This document shows, piece after piece, positions 5,564 to 5,663 of a DNA stretch of 5,663 nt. Location of the stretch: NCBI GenBank assembly GCA_001825475.1, contig MHWZ01000024.1, positions 533 through 6,195 of the forward strand, written 5' to 3'. The notes under the pieces were generated by a model. That model saw only the letters and a list, made by a program, of their open reading frames with translations, had not been told where the DNA came from and did no database searches. Every line of letters begins with the position of its first letter. Position 1 is the first letter of the stretch. Source of the stretch: Candidatus Zambryskibacteria bacterium RIFOXYD2_FULL_43_10 (GTDB taxonomy: Bacteria > Patescibacteriota > Minisyncoccia > Phycocordibacterales > Zambryskibacteraceae). Position numbers and translations under genes: made by a program.

Positions 5564-5594
5564 CCAGCCGAGCGCGCAGAACACGCTCGGCTGG
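5560..5594 (-). terminator. Strong hairpin downstream of the DGR target gene
   Basis: CCAGCCGAGCG (5564-5574) and CGCTCGGCTGG (5584-5594) form a perfect 11-bp GC-rich stem with a 9-nt loop. On the minus strand TTTTC follows, as expected for an intrinsic terminator of the gene ending at 5651. In the Bordetella phage DGR a hairpin or cruciform just after the VR promotes target recognition. This stem could play that role too, but it is about 57 bp from the stop and its loop is longer than the known tetraloop. Confidence 0.75.
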
Positions 5595-5650
5595 AAGAAC
5601 AAAAGTCAAGTGGTCTAAGTGCTAGAGCCAAGTGACCAGAGTTCAGAGTG

Positions 5651-5663
5651 CTACTTGCGGAGG
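5651..5663 (-). CDS. 3' end of the likely DGR target (variable protein) gene
   Basis: On the minus strand the right edge reads CCTCCGCAAGTAG, that is (Gly)-Leu-Arg-Lys-stop, with the stop at 5653-5651. The last nine bases, 5655-5663, are identical to the TR end (TTGCGGAGG, 5203-5211) and in the same reading frame as the TR translation GLRN. The terminator hairpin downstream has the right polarity. The rest of the gene, including any variable C-type-lectin-like domain, is outside the window. The call rests on nine matching bases, frame, orientation and DGR context, so it is an inference. Confidence 0.6.
5655..5663 (-). repeat. Start of the VR/TR match, putative IMH end of the variable repeat
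   Basis: TTGCGGAGG matches TR positions 5203-5211 up to the window edge. Immediately outside the match the two sequences differ (C at 5654 against G at 5202). In known DGRs the GC-rich initiation-of-mutagenic-homing (IMH) sequence lies at this 3' end of the VR. Only this part is visible. Confidence 0.55.

Noticed and set aside
1..5663. tRNA or rRNA genes, insertion sequences, CRISPR arrays
   Set aside because: Reading both strands showed no cloverleaf with a T-loop consensus, no transposase-like protein and no regular repeat-spacer pattern.

Overview
The window looks like a piece of a Candidate Phyla Radiation (Patescibacteria/Parcubacteria-like) genome. The evidence is indirect: a compact layout with a 1-base TAATG gene overlap, an alpha2-type glycyl-tRNA synthetase, a single-pass membrane protein with repeated Ig-like domains, and a diversity-generating retroelement (DGR) whose reverse transcriptase and Avd-like protein resemble CPR versions. 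Lineage is inference from family memory, not a search. TGA is used as a stop (avd), so this does not look like a UGA-recoded lineage.

Layout, left to right. (1) Positions 1-520, minus strand: the first 173 codons of an unnamed protein that continues past the left edge. It has its own near-consensus sigma70-type promoter (644-672) and a leader of about 117 nt with a strong inverted repeat. (2) 691-3812, minus strand: a two-gene unit. A 646-residue membrane-anchored protein overlaps by one base the gene for a short glycyl-tRNA synthetase that appears to lack the usual insertion after motif 1. A TATAAT box inside the end of the preceding reverse transcriptase gene could drive this unit with an almost leaderless mRNA. 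(3) 3825-5663: a DGR. It contains a reverse transcriptase gene (minus), an Avd-like four-helix-bundle accessory gene (plus, divergent from the RT), an adenine-rich template repeat (TR, minus sense) just beyond the avd stop, two hairpins that read as minus-strand terminators, and, at the right edge, the last three codons and stop of a minus-strand gene whose end matches the end of the TR. That gene, almost wholly outside the window, is the likely diversified target.

How the DGR parts would work together (known biology of the family): the RT with Avd copies TR RNA with errors at adenines, and the cDNA replaces the variable repeat (VR) at the 3' end of the target gene. Here the TR has eight in-frame AAC codons, which is the classic signature. 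Unusual local details are the avd gene lying antisense between TR and RT, a terminator embedded in the last codons of avd that would release the TR as a separate small RNA, and a 10-bp G/C homopolymer at the divergent RT/avd starts that leaves both probable N-termini out of frame with their best upstream start codons.
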